From Phragmites australis (taxonomy: Eukaryota > Streptophyta > Magnoliopsida > Poales > Poaceae): 64,000 bases of DNA. A program made the position numbers and the translations under genes. The notes below the pieces were generated by a model. The model was not told the DNA's origin, did not search any database, and saw only the letters and a list, made by a program, of their open reading frames with translations. Below are positions 10,413-21,011 of this stretch, piece after piece (position 1 is the stretch's first letter; each line of letters opens with the position of its first letter). The stretch is from positions 7,485,001 through 7,549,000 of the forward strand of contig NC_084933.1 in NCBI RefSeq assembly GCF_958298935.1, written 5' to 3'.

Positions 10413-10738
10413 CACTCGCCCTCGTGGATCTCAGTGAGGAGCTCACTGCCTTCTACCTGGGTGATGCATTTCAGGAGGACACCGTCCGTACCGCGCCATT
10501 AGAGATCCCCATCTACTATGGCATAGCGTTTGGACTACCGTGCAATCCTCTTCGCAGAGGCATCATCCCCAGGAAGGATGTTTTCTTTCAAGTACCCTCG
10601 GATCTCATCGATCCACGAGACATCTTGAGAACTATCGGCAAGCACAGCGCACTCACCGGGCGGCAGCACCCTGATGGGACCTCCCATTGAGGGTGCTGCC
10701 TGGGTTCCCCCAACTAGGCTCGAGGGTTCCCCTTCATC
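10413..10738 (-). pseudogene. Gypsy integrase N-terminus and RNase H-integrase linker (decayed)
   Basis: Minus-strand remnant between the archaeal-type RNase H and the copia insertion. Its last codons before the insertion read EIHEGEC, the start of the integrase zinc finger; the frame resumes at 3110 on the other side of the copia. This places the copia insertion inside the finger. No long frame survives here. Confidence 0.7.
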
Positions 10739-11230
10739 CTAGTCGGCAGGCAGGATGGATGGCCATGTGAGCCTTTCTTCAAAGGCTCCGGCCGGGACGA
10801 GCGCCCAGGCAGAGGCCAGGTAGGAGAGGTCATCGACCAGAGCATTGTCGCGGCGAGGTATGTGTCGCAGCTCTAGGCCGTCGAAGTGCCGCTCCAGCCT
10901 CCTGACTTCCACCACGTACACCAACATCTGTGGGTCTACGCACTGGTATTCCTTGCATACTTGATTGACCACCAGCTAGGAGTCTCTCTTAACGAGCAGT
11001 CGCCGGATCCTGAGACCCACCGCTGCACGGAGGCAAGCGATGAGGCCCTCATATTCCGCCATATTGTTGGTCGCTCGGAAATGCAACTGCATGACATACT
11101 GGAGTACTTCACCCGTTGGGGAGGTGAGAACCACTCCAGCCCCGAGCCCAACAATATGGCGTCAAAGTGCATGACCCAGTACCCGAGCCCATCTTGCCCG
11201 GGGTATGCGGACAACTCTTCATTGTCGACC
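10739..11230 (-). pseudogene. Archaeal-type RNase H of Tat element (decayed)
   Basis: Minus-strand pieces in two frames. The first gives GYWVMHFD with a catalytic-type Asp, then decays. A neighbouring frame continues with NNMAEYEG and a DSQLV-like segment, and the last piece reads MVNQVCKEYQC through ERLTWPSILP. This second RNase H after the ordinary one is characteristic of the Tat lineage. Frameshifts and missense changes mean it is not functional. Confidence 0.75.
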
Positions 11231-11247
11231 TCGGGGACCGGCGTCCA

Positions 11248-12290
11248 CTATGCCACGAAGTCAGACAGAGCTAGGCTTCTGATTGCTTGGCGGCTGACGA
11301 AGTGCAGATCGAATTCTACGAGCTCGACCGCCCACTTGACAATGCGCCCAGTGCCTTCTCGGTTCCGTAGGATTAGCCCCAGTGGGTATGTGGTTACCAC
11401 TGAGACCTTGTGCACCTGGAAGTAGTGGCGCAACTTCCTGGAAGTGATGAGCACTGCATAAAGCATATTCTGGGCTTGGGGGTATCTTGTCTTGGTGTCT
11501 CAGAGGACTTCACTGATGAAGTATACCGGTCGCTGTACACGGTGAGCCCAGACTGCGGCCTCACCCAAGGACTTGTTAAAGCCCCCGAGCTCGGAGTAGT
11601 GGTCGGGGCTGGCCGAGGACTCGGGCTCGACTCCCTGGTCAGGAGGAGCCGAGGTCTCGGGCTCGACTCCTTAGTCGGGAGGAGCGGCGGTCTCGGGCTC
11701 GACTCCCTGGTCGGGAGGAGCTACGGTCTCAGGCTCGACTGCCTGGTCAGGAGGAGCCCCGAGACCTGTATGCTACTCAGGGGCGGCCAGGAGCTCGGAC
11801 CCAGCACCTTGCCACGAGCACTCGTCACGCTCCACTACCAGTTCCATGCTCACGACCTGAGGAGTGGCCGAGACGTAGAGCAATAAAGGCTCGTCCTCGG
11901 AGGGGGCCACCACTACAGGCGGTGAGGTGAGATACTTCTTCAAGTCCTGGAAGGCCTGCTCGGCCTCTGGTGTCCAGTCAAAATGACCAATCTTCTTCAG
12001 CAATTTCAAGAGCGGGAGCCCTCGCTCCCCGAGCTTTGAGATGAAGTGCCCCAGGACCGCCATGCAGCCAGCGAGACGCTGGACCTCTTTGAGCTGAGCC
12101 GGGAGACGCATCTGCTCGATGGCCCGGATCTTCTCCGGATTGGCCTCAATTCCTCAGCTGGAAACCAAGAAACCGAGGAGCTTGCCTGCGGGTACCCCTA
12201 AGACGCACTTCTCGGGGCTGAGCCTCAGGTGAGTAGTGCGGAGACTATTGAAAGTCTCGGCTAAGTATTACAGCAGGGTGGCCCGGTCTT
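11248..12290 (-). pseudogene. Gypsy RT thumb/connection and RNase H (decayed)
   Basis: Minus strand. The 11773-12111 frame (RLAGCMAVLGHFISKLGERG, FDWTPEAEQAFQDLK, PLLLYVSAT) is the connection region leading into the gypsy RNase H; 11248-11466 gives [20 protein letters not shown] and [11 protein letters not shown] from the RNase H end. Between them (about 11470-11770) lies a Gly/Leu/Ser/Arg-rich insertion of repeated CTCGGGCTCGACTCC-type units in place of the expected sequence. A TGA at about 12154 replaces an expected Arg before GIEANPEKIRA, a CpG-type transition. Confidence 0.8.
11600..11760. repeat. Short tandem repeats in gypsy RNase H region
   Basis: A unit of about 42 bases containing GGTCTCGGGCTCGACTCC and GTCGGGAGGAGC is repeated about four times. 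It interrupts the RNase H coding sequence of the gypsy element and so was either inserted or expanded after the element lost function. Confidence 0.65.
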
Positions 12291-12813
12291 GGGACTTGAC
12301 CACGTGGTCGTCAACATAAGCTTCAACGCTGCGACCAACCTGTGTATTAAGGGTAAGGCATTGACACATAGCAATAGGTCCCCACCGGGGAAATAAAAGA
12401 TCTTTTTTCTTCGTCCTGTTTGGCCATGTAGATTTGGTGATAACCCAAATTTGCATCTAAAAAACACAAAAGATCGCATCCCACAGTGGAATCTACTATC
12501 TGATCTATGCGGGGTAAAGGAAAAGGATCTTTTGGACAAGCCTTGTTAAGGTCGGTGTAGTCGACACACATCCGCAGCTTGCCGTTGGCCTTCGGGATGA
12601 AGACTGGGTTGGCCAGCCTTCCGGGTGGAGGACCTCTCGGATGAAGCCGGCGTCGAGGAGCTTGCTGACTTGCTCCCGTATGAACTCCTGGCGCTCAGGC
12701 GCCTGCCGCCGGATCTTCTGCCTCACCGGCCATGCGTCCGGGCGCACGGCGAGGTGGTGCTCGATCACCTCCCTAGGGATCCCAGGCATATCTGACAGCT
12801 GCCATGCAAACAC
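12291..12813 (-). pseudogene. Gypsy reverse transcriptase fingers/palm (decayed)
   Basis: Minus strand. 12505-12813 starts FAWQLSDMPGIPREVIEHHL and runs through KIRRQAPER to DAGFIREV; after a frameshift 12347-12571 gives CVDYTDLNKACPKDPFPLP and FLDANLGYHQI. A third frame gives SVEAYVDDHVVKS with the YVDD active site. About 15-20 residues normally found between VSMPF and the YVDD block are missing (VSMPYP is followed directly by LNTQVGRS), a deletion in the palm. Confidence 0.85.
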
Positions 12814-13029
12814 GTCGGCGTTAGCCCGGAGGAAGGTGACTAGCGCGCTTTCCTATTTGTCGCCCAGGTCACCACCAATTCGGACGACCTGGGACGAGTC
12901 TTCACCCACCACGACCTCCTTCGTGGGGATGGAGTCGTCGGCGACGAGTCGGGGTTTTGATGAAGAGGGTCCCGGGCCCCTTGGGTGTCCTTTGACCTCG
13001 GCCCGAGCAGAGACCAAGGCCGAGTATAG

Positions 13030-13552
13030 CTACTCGGCATAGGAGACGGTGCTGCCAGTCTCAGCAGGCATGGAGATGGGGCCAGCAGGGCCCGGCATCT
13101 TGACCATGAGGTAGGCGTAGTGCGTCACCACCATGAACCGGACGAGCACCGGGCGTCCGAGGATTGCGTTGTAGGGGAGAGCGACTTCCGCGAGATCGAA
13201 GACGACATTCTCCGTCCAAAAATTGTCCTGGCTCCCAAAAGTGACAAGCAGCTCGACCTGCCGGAGGGGTAGTGTGTGTCCCGGTGTCACCCCATAAAAG
13301 GGGAGGGACAGCTTTAGGCGCCTCGAAGGCACCTGCAGCTTCCTGAATGCCTCCTGGGACAGGAGGTTTAGGCCTGCACCCCCGTCGATCAGCACCTGCC
13401 TGATCTTCACATTGCAAATTGTGGGGGACACTACCAGAGGCAGTCACCCCACCCCTGCAGTACTTGCGGGGTGGTCTGCCAGACTGAAGGAGATCGGTGT
13501 CTCTGACCACTTCAGAGGCCTTGCGGCCACAGTGCCCGGGGTTGCTGAGCAC
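13030..13552 (-). pseudogene. Gypsy aspartic protease region (decayed)
   Basis: Minus-strand frame 13030-13431 contains VLIDGGAGLNLLS, the single protease active-site triad in its plant gypsy D-G-G form, followed by PLRQVELLVTFG and YNAILGRPVL, the second conserved core of retropepsins. It lies between the gag basic tail and reverse transcriptase. The upstream link to gag (13431-13552) is frameshifted. Confidence 0.8.
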
Positions 13553-13555
13553 ACC

Positions 13556-15057
13556 TCACGCTGCATTGTTTGACGCAGCGATGAGAGGAGGGTATCTACG
13601 CACCTCCGTCAATGAAAGTGACGGTGTGCTCGGGCTCTTGGAACCCGAGCTCTTGGTTTTCAGGGGCGGCTTTATCGTCGCCACCCCTGCGGTGCTCTTC
13701 GCACTCCTTCTGGCGCCGCTCAACGAGGCCCTTGACTGCCGGCACTCAGTGAGGTCGTGCCAGTCAGTTTGGTGGATTTCACACCATTTTCTCAGTTTGG
13801 GCCTTGCGAGAGCGGGCTTCTTGTCGACAGCCGTCCGGCGTGCTGGCCTGCGGACAGGGCCCTTCGCCGGCACGACAGGGGCAGCGTCACGCTTCTTTCT
13901 CTTTTTCTTTTCCCACTTGTCGAAGCAGGAAGGACCTGCCTTGTCGGCAGCGGGTTGCTCAGGGCACGGGACATGCCACGCCCGAGCCTCGACCACCTTG
14001 GCGCATTTGTCGACCAACGCGAAGAGCTCAGTGGTGGTTTCAACCTCATGCGTACCTAGCTTTTCAAGCATCCGCTCGTCGCGGACACCCTATCGGAAGG
14101 CGACAATGATGGCATGGGAGGTAATTTGTGGGATGGTGTTGCGGACCTGGCTGAAGCACTGTATGAAGCGCCTCAGCATCTCCCCCTCTTACTGCTTGAC
14201 GGTATGGAGGTCGCACTCCAAGCCGGGGCATGTGAAGGTGCCCTGAAAATTAGCCACAAATTGGTGGCACAGATCATCCCAGGAGCTAATAGATCCTGGG
14301 GGTAAGTTCATAAGCCAAGAGCGGGTAGAGCCCCTCAAGTCTACATGGAAGTAGTTGACCATAACCTTTTCATTCCCGCCCGTCGCTTAGACGGCTGTGG
14401 CGTAGATTTGGAGGAACTCAACGGGGTCGATGGACCTGTCGTACTTCTCCGGTAGTTCGAGGGTGACGCGCGCATCCTCCACAGCCCTCCGCTCATTGAG
14501 GTGTAAGCGGGGTTCCTGAGCTCCTGTTGTGACCAGGGGGCGGTGCTCTGCATGGAGCCCCCCCAGCCTGTTCTGCCGTCACCCGAAGATGGTCCGGCTC
14601 TTATTGCACCGTGGTGGGAGGTGGCACGGGAACTTTCGGCCAGCACCTGCCGGTGAGCCGTGCCCACCAAGGCAGCCACCTCCTGCAGCCAATGGCCTTC
14701 CGAGGATTCCCCAGCCGCCTGGACAAGCAGGTGCCTGAGGAGTGCTTGCACCGCAAGCAAAGCACTCCTAGGGCTGGCGTCACCGAAGGTGAGCCTACGA
14801 TGTAACGGTGCTCGGCGCTGTCCGGACGTCGATCTTGCAGCAGGGACATTTACCGCTTCCTGAGGGTTGGGCGGCCTGCCCGTGGCAACCGCATCCCTGC
14901 TGGGCCCAGCGCTGTTGTCGCCAAGGGAGGGAGGCGCCGTACGGGCCGACTGCTGCTGCTGCTGAGGAACAGCAGAAACTGGGGCCTCCTGGGCCATGGG
15001 CTCCACTACTTTGCTCGAGTTTGAGCCAGTGCGTTGAAGACGATGTCCGCCTGCCAT
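13556..15057 (-). pseudogene. Gypsy gag (decayed)
   Basis: Minus strand from an ATG at 15057 (MAGGHRLQR). The first part is Gln/Ser/Pro-rich; after a frameshift the capsid core appears (VNYFHVDLRG, WLMNLPPGSISSWDDLC, MLRRFIQCFSQV). The C-terminal frame 13556-14071 runs from ELFALVDKCAKVVEA through a Lys/Arg-rich block to WCEIHQTDWHDLTECR, a zinc-binding-like motif used by Tat gags. In-frame stops at AFR*GVRDE (TAG for CAG) and elsewhere break it. Confidence 0.8.
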
Positions 15058-15096
15058 TTTTCCTGCAGAAAACAAGGCGGATTTAGGGATGCAACT

Positions 15097-15114
15097 CCCC
15101 TACCTGGCGCACCA
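15097..15114 (-). other. Primer-binding site of the gypsy element
   Basis: Read on the minus strand, TGGTGCGCCAGGTAGGGG begins two bases inside the element from the 5' LTR end at 15117. It starts with the TGG required to pair with tRNA CCA. Which tRNA is primed I cannot say. Confidence 0.7.
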
Positions 15115-15116
15115 GC

Positions 15117-16427
15117 TGTCGGAGGATGAACTCCTCAAGCGGGGATCCTCAGGGACCCCCTTTGAGATTTGGCCGGGGGGATGATTCTGAATCTACCTCG
15201 TACGTGGATTTAATGCAAATATGTGAGATGTAGGCGGGATGGATGATCGGCTGCTAGTGGAGTAAATGCTCGAGGGATTTTAGACAGGTTCGAGCCGCAC
15301 GGAGCGTAATACCCTACTCCTGTGTGTATGCTATTATTGCTCTTGGAATGCCTCTCTCTTGATCTCTGTATTACAAGGTTTTTTGTCTAAGTCTAGAGCT
15401 TTGGTCTTGCTTCGAGCATAGAGAACCTCTGCTCAGCTTCTCAGACTTGTGTGTCGTATGCTTTAGCTTGTTCAGGCATGTTAAGACTTTTTCTTCCGCT
15501 TCTCATTCTCCGGAGTGCACCCTCCCCCCTTTTATCCTGTTGGGGGAGGCTTGGCGTGCCCAAAAAGGACAACACGAGTTCCCATGAGCCATAAATGGAA
15601 AGCAACCATCATGGGGCTGCAGTTTGATATTACAGGGGTTGAAAACGCGCCTTCAGCCAGTCCTGTCGCTCATTACGCCAACTTTAGCATGTGCAGGAGG
15701 GCCCACCGGGTAGCCGCTGAACGACCCCGCATGCCCATTTGGTCAGAGCAGCTCTGACACAGTAGGGGGGCAGGCGATACGCCTTGAGCCCAACGACGAT
15801 ATCCCCAGGCCGCGCAGGGTGACGTACGATGGGACCCATCGCATTAAATATCCCCACGCCTTCCTGCCAGGTAGTGGCAGGGACTGACGTACTTAGTACG
15901 ACAGGCGTGGGGGAGTGGTTGGAAGTGACAGGCCATGCTCCCTTTAAATGCAGCATCAGGCCTCTGACCAATTGACACCTCACCGTTGAGCCCTTGTGGG
16001 GTCCACCGGCAAGGGGCTTCTCAGGTCCTCGGGGAACTCTGGGTGCTCGGGGACTACTGTTCATCGCCCCGTGCGCCCTCTCCCGGATATGTCTCTTCTC
16101 AGACCTCCGGGAACTCCAGGTACTCAGGGACCACTGTTTATGGCCCCGAGCACCCCTCCCGAAATTGGCTCTTCTCGGGTCCTCGGGGAACTCCGGGTAC
16201 TCGGTGACCACTATTCATGGCCCCGAGCACCCCTCCCAGAACTGGGTCTTCTCGGGTCCTCGGAGAATTACGGGTACTCAGGGACCACTGTTCATGGCCC
16301 TGAGCACCCCTCCCGGAACTAGGTCTTCTCAGGCCTCAGGGAGATGGTCCCCGAGGGAAGGCGCCACGTGGCATTATGCTGTCCTGGCCTCGGGACTCAG
16401 GGACCTCTGGTTCCCATGTCACCGACA
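15117..16427 (-). repeat. 5' LTR of the Tat gypsy element, 1311 bp
   Basis: Ends are TGTCGG and CCGACA, a 6-bp inverted terminus. On the minus strand a TATA-like GATAAAAGG lies at about 15528-15536. The upstream (high-coordinate) part holds a 77-bp tandem array. No partner LTR is in the window. Confidence 0.85.
16018..16325. repeat. 77-bp tandem repeat, four copies, in gypsy LTR
   Basis: The landmark TTCTC(A/G)G occurs at 16018, 16096, 16172, 16249 and 16326, giving periods of 78, 76, 77 and 77. Each unit contains GGGAACTCCGGGTACTC, GACCACTGTTCATGG and CCCCGAGCACCCCTCCC with few differences. In LTR orientation the array is in U3, where such repeats often act as enhancers (inference). Confidence 0.9.
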
Positions 16428-16599
16428 TACTCCGATGATGAGGAGAGCTGATAGTGGAAAGTCTGATCCCGGAGTAGTCAAAAGTCCGCTGACGCTGTCT
16501 ATGAGAGGACTGGTGGCTGGAGCTGGTGCTGGAGGTATAGCTGGCAAATGAAGGCTGGTGTACTAGAACAGGAAAGAGAACATGCGAGGATTGTTCTCT

Positions 16600-18282
16600 C
16601 TGTCCGACTAAAGTGATGAGGACATGGCCTGCTGTTCTACTGAAGACACTACAAGAATACCATCTGCTGCTCCTGCTGGTGAATCATGTCAGCATGAAGC
16701 TTCGCCTGCATCTCAGCCTGTGCTGCTAGCTGTTGTTGGATCTGCTATTGCTGAACTACCTACTGCTGCTGCATCTGCTGAAGAATCAATGCAAGCTCTG
16801 AAGTCTGCGTGGCATGGGTCACTGGAGGAACTATCTCAGGCGCTGAAGAAGTAAGAACAAATGTCTAAGGGACTGCCTCGGCATCATGTGACCTAGCGAT
16901 CGAAGGAATGTACTCAATGTCGTCCGAGTCTAAATAGTTGTCCACGTCAAAGTTATACTGAGGTAGCTTTGCCTCGGCGTCTGCTAGGGCCTTGTCCTCA
17001 GTTGCTCCTCTCTCTCACTCGTCAATAGGGATCAACTCCTGAGCATGAACCATGGCTCGTTGACCATGGCGTCTGTCTGTGAGAGCAGAAGGAGCATACT
17101 CCTTGAAGCGAGTAGGAGACTCATCATAGGCCTCGATGAACTCGGCATACCTGATGGCATGAGCAAGAAAATGAGAGATGAAGTGCGCATATGGCTGTTG
17201 TCTGGCTAGGGACATCCCCTCTGCAATAGCATCCTCAATCTCATACAAGATCAAATCCACAATGTCAAAACCACAGTGAGTGAGGATAGATAGAATCAAC
17301 CACTGCTACAGGCTGGTGATGGCCTCTCGGTAGCCGATCCTTGGCAGCAAACGCCATCTTAGGACCATGTGGATGGCCTTTGTTACAGGTATCAGCATGT
17401 CTGGCAGTCGCGGTGAACCTAGAGCGAAGGGCTATCTGAAGAGCGGCCTGATCTCCTTATCAGTAGGGAAGATGCCTCCAACCAAAGGACAGTGAGGAGG
17501 TTCAGCGTTCGAATGAATGACCTCGTGTAGATATCTGAATCTCACCTGAACCCCAAAGCCTCAAGCTAATTCTTCTGATATAATTTGAAATTGTCACCCT
17601 AGAATATGAACTGAATAAAGTTCCTCTCTGATGCAATCAATACTGTGGCATAAAACACTATGACCTAGTCCTCTACATATCTGTCCACGTCAGTGAGCAG
17701 AGCTGAAAGTTCAGGGAAGGCATCAATGTGCTACCTCACGTCCACTCCCCTTGCAGCTGACTGCATATAGTGCTAGTTGAGCGTCTTATGTTGGCTCAAA
17801 CTGACCTTCTTCGTGAGATAAGAGTGGAAGAATCTCTTCTACAGGACTGTCTAGAACCGAGGATCAACTCCCTCATCCCTAACCTCAGGAAACCACTCCT
17901 CAATGTGCACAAAACACAGCTTTTTAATCCTCGATGACTTGTAAGAAGTCACATCGATGAACCTGAGCTCTGCCTCTACCTGTGGCTGCTCTATCTACTG
18001 CTACTCTGGCTACTCCTCCTCCTCCTCAATTGGCTCTGGCTCCTAACGAGCCCTCTTCCAACTGCCTGACTGGCCGAAGGGCATTGGGCCCAACCTCCTG
18101 GCACGATGGGTGCGGGTGTACCGACGCGGAGTAGGGGAGTCAACTCAGATCGCGAAACCTCGTTGAGTGTCTACTACCTCAGCTGCTGTTATGGCTCTAT
18201 CCCACTTCTTCTGAGCCTTCGACTTCTTCTTTGGCTGCTCAACGTCCTTGCCCTTGCCGTTGTCAGTGTGCTCACGACCCAT
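16600..18282 (-). pseudogene. Transposon-associated gene, possibly Transposase_32-like (decayed)
   Basis: One minus-strand frame can be followed from an ATG at 18282, just after an intron-like CTGTCAG, to a Gln-rich tail near 16600, interrupted by many stops. Start: MGREHTDNGKGKDVEQ with a Lys-rich segment; middle: YKSSRIKKLCFVHIEEWFPEV and YEIEDAIAEGMSLARQQPYAHF; end: repeated Gln with coiled-coil character (QQLAAQAEMQAKLHADM). From memory this layout resembles grass proteins filed as putative plant transposon protein; the assignment is weak. At least eight stops are TAG where Gln is expected, and one TGA where Arg fits. The gypsy LTR abuts its 3' side. Confidence 0.5.
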
Positions 18283-19060
18283 CTGACAGATAGATAACAA
18301 CAGGATGAGCAAACGCATTGGGTATAAAATTGGCAAAATATTGACCCAAAACTGAATCCTGAGCAAGAATTTAGGAGAATTTTGACGAACATGATATGGA
18401 TTCACGTTTGCAATAGGGCAATGATCAAATTCATAGAATATGACTTTAATTTGAAAAAATACATATGAATTTGGGACAAATTTGCAACATTTTGACCTAG
18501 ATACGAAACAATTGAGCACATTATCCACAATTTTGATCAACATGCCCTAATACATGATCAAAGTGAATGGTATGGTTCTAACTTCAGCAAATGATCATGA
18601 ATTTCTCGGATTGGGGTTGAATTTGAATGATATTTGATCAAATTTGAATGAATTCAACTCAAATTTAAAGAATTTGAGTAATTAGCTCATATATGAATGA
18701 ACATGCTCTCAAATTGCACGGACTTGAATTAATTTTATATTGGATTGCACGCAATTCACATGAATTTGCATGAATTTGAATGGAATTACGAAATTTAAGA
18801 GCTAGGGTTTGGAAATTTGAATATTTGGCTGAACTTTTGTGCTCACCACGATGACTAGGAGGGAGGAGATGATGGTGAGGGAGAGAGCTCAGCGGCCGGT
18901 GACCTGGACGACGACATAGAGGGTGGCGACGGCTTGGGATGTAGGGCGGCGGCACTGGTCGGCGACGGTAGGCGCAGGGACGGTGAGTCGATGGGAACAA
19001 CAGTGACGCTAGATTGAAAACAGAGAGAGGAGAGGGGCGGCCGAGAGCTTATATGACAGG
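18283..19060 (-). promoter_or_regulatory. Promoter, 5' UTR exon and intron of the decayed gene
   Basis: On the minus strand a TATA-like CATATAAGC lies at about 19050-19058. A C-rich, plant-5'UTR-like stretch follows to about 18850, then GTGGTGAGC, a good donor. An AT-rich 0.56-kb tract ends in CTATCTGTCAG, a good acceptor, directly before the ATG at 18282. The arrangement suggests a spliced leader. The splice call rests on consensus only. Confidence 0.45.
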
Positions 19061-19640
19061 TGGGTCCCGTGAATCTTGCTAACACTGGAAGGTCTGGTGA
19101 TGCTGAGAATTGAGCACCGGACCAATATTTGCAGAGAGCATCTCCAAATGGACCCGAGACAATTTTCAAACACCGGATGTTCTGGTAATGTTCCACTGAA
19201 CACCATATCTTCTTTTTGAAGATATCCAATTCTAAACACAGGATACTTCGCTGAAGCTCCACTAAACACTGGACACTATAACGAACAAATTTCAGAACTT
19301 TTGATTTTCACTACCACTGACTGAGCACCGGAAGGCCCGATCATGACCACTTCACAAACACCAGACTTTTTCTACATGCCAAACCATTTTTCAAACACCG
19401 GACTGTCCGCTGCAACTGAGCTGCTCACCGTTTAAAGCCACCTGACCTTCTTCAGAGAAGCTGAGCCAAGAAAATAGAAGACCGGATGATTCGTTGAGGA
19501 GAATGAAGGGGCACCAGATCATCCGATGAGAAGGAAAATTTTCTGTTGTACTAAAATCTCTCGCTGAGTCCAAACTTCAAATCAACAGACAACAAAAATA
19601 AATGTTTGGACTAGCTTGAGTGAAGCCTCACTCTCTCAAA
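19061..19640. repeat. CCGGTG/CACCGG motif-rich tract
   Basis: Repeated ACACCGGA, ACCGGATG and CACCGGACTGTCCGC-like words spaced 30-80 bases apart. Similar words fill the U3 of the Sirevirus-like LTR at 25440-26190. This may be a diverged Sirevirus U3 fragment or the distal promoter of the gene at 16600-18282; the rest of the LTR is not recognisable here. Confidence 0.45.
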
Positions 19641-20258
19641 TACTCATTTGCAAATATTTACCAAAAATGCTATAGCATACATAATTTTGCAATAGGTAGT
19701 AAGAATCAAATAAAAAAAGAGGAGAAAACTCCAAGGAGATGTATGAGTCACATTGCCTATTAACTTAAAGATTAAGGCTTTAAATTCGATAGAACATGAC
19801 TCAATAGGCATTAAGCACTTACATCATTATAATTACACTCATAAAGGTGTATATTCACATCGAGAGCGAACAACAATCTCAAAGAGTGATATCCTCATTT
19901 GTGATCTCTCTACCGCCAATGCACATGCAATGCATACCAAGTGCATAAATTTAAACATGAGTACAAGTTATATGGCATACGGATGTATAGCATAAAATAA
20001 ATCTATCTTGTCATATTACTTCCCTTCTCAAGCTTCTTCATGGTGAACCCAAGAACATGCCTTGAGAGAAACTAGGAGACCACCATCTCAAGCAAAACCC
20101 ATGTTCACCACTATCTTGAGAAGGTTAGACAAGCACCTATCATGAATGCATCTATATGACAAGGCCTTACATGACGTTTGAAGCATCTATCACGTTCAAC
20201 TCACTTCACAATCTACAAAAGGTTGCATCATCTAGAGGTTTGTGAAGATATCCGCTAA

Positions 20259-20924
20259 TTAATCTTTCGACCTTACACCACTAAGAGAGATATCATTATT
20301 AGCCACATGATCTCTAAGGAAGTGATGGCGAATATCAATATGCTTTGTGTGAGAATGTTGAACGGGATTGTTTGCTATTTTTACAGCACTCTCATTGTCA
20401 CAAAGGAGTGGAACCTTCTCTAGACGAACACCAAAGTCTAACAAGGTTTGCTTCATATAAAGGATTTGAGCACAACATGCTCCAACGGCAATTTATTCTG
20501 CTTCTATTGTGGACAAGGCTATCAAGTTTTGCTTTTTAGACGACCAAGAAACTAGGGATCACCCTAGCAAGTGGCACCCACCTGAGGTACTCTTGCAATC
20601 CACACGACATCCGGCAAAGTCCGAATTTGAGTATCCCAAGACTAGGAAACTAGCATCTTTCGGGTACCATAAACCTATACTAGGTGTATGCTATATGTAT
20701 CTAAGGATTCTTTTAACCACGCTAAGATGTGATTCCTTAGGATTAACTTGAAAGCGAGCACACATGCATACACTAAACATAATATTGGGCCTAGACACAG
20801 TAAGGTAAAGAAGTGACCCAATCATAAAACGATACAGCTTTTGGTTAACTGGTTTACCTGTTTCATCCAAGTCGAGATGTCTATTTGTAGGCATTGGAGT
20901 CTTGATTGGCTTGCAATCATCCAT
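20259..20924 (-). pseudogene. Sirevirus-like RNase H and RT end (decayed)
   Basis: 20691-20924 gives MDDCKPIKTPMPTN, KLYRFMIGSLLYLT and RPNIMFSVCMCARFQ, the pol segment between the RT thumb and RNase H. 20259-20456 gives LLCDNESAVKIANNP and HTKHIDIRHHFLRDHV, the RNase H core with its catalytic-type Asp. The terminal LADIF block follows with a one-base deletion that shifts the frame. Stops separate the pieces. Confidence 0.85.
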
Positions 20925-21011
20925 CTTAAACTTCTTGGGGATGTCCCTCGTGTACTTCTCTTTATAGATGAATGTCTCTTCCTTTAATTGCTTGATTTGA
21001 AAACCAAGGAA

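Larger units (their letters stand above)
1..16427 (-). mobile_element. Ty3/gypsy Tat-lineage retrotransposon, 3' end outside window
   Basis: Minus-strand reading gives, in order, a 5' LTR (15117-16427), primer site, gag, aspartic protease, reverse transcriptase, RNase H, an extra archaeal-type RNase H and integrase ending at a stop at 2083-2085. A long repeat-rich tail follows, then an ORF in the opposite sense (1-378). The extra RNase H and an antisense ORF after integrase are hallmarks of the Tat lineage (Retand, Grande and relatives). The 3' LTR must lie to the left of the window. The reading frame is broken by many stops and frameshifts and by a 7.3-kb copia insertion, so this copy cannot be autonomous. 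Target duplication cannot be checked; the five bases after the right LTR are TACTC. Confidence 0.85.

Noticed and set aside
13497..14246. 249-codon plus-strand ORF over the gypsy gag
   Set aside because: Antiparallel shadow of the GC-rich gag; the minus-strand frames carry recognisable gag and protease motifs.
16018..16325. CRISPR-like array
   Set aside because: Repeats are contiguous with no spacers, lie in a retrotransposon LTR, and the window is eukaryotic.
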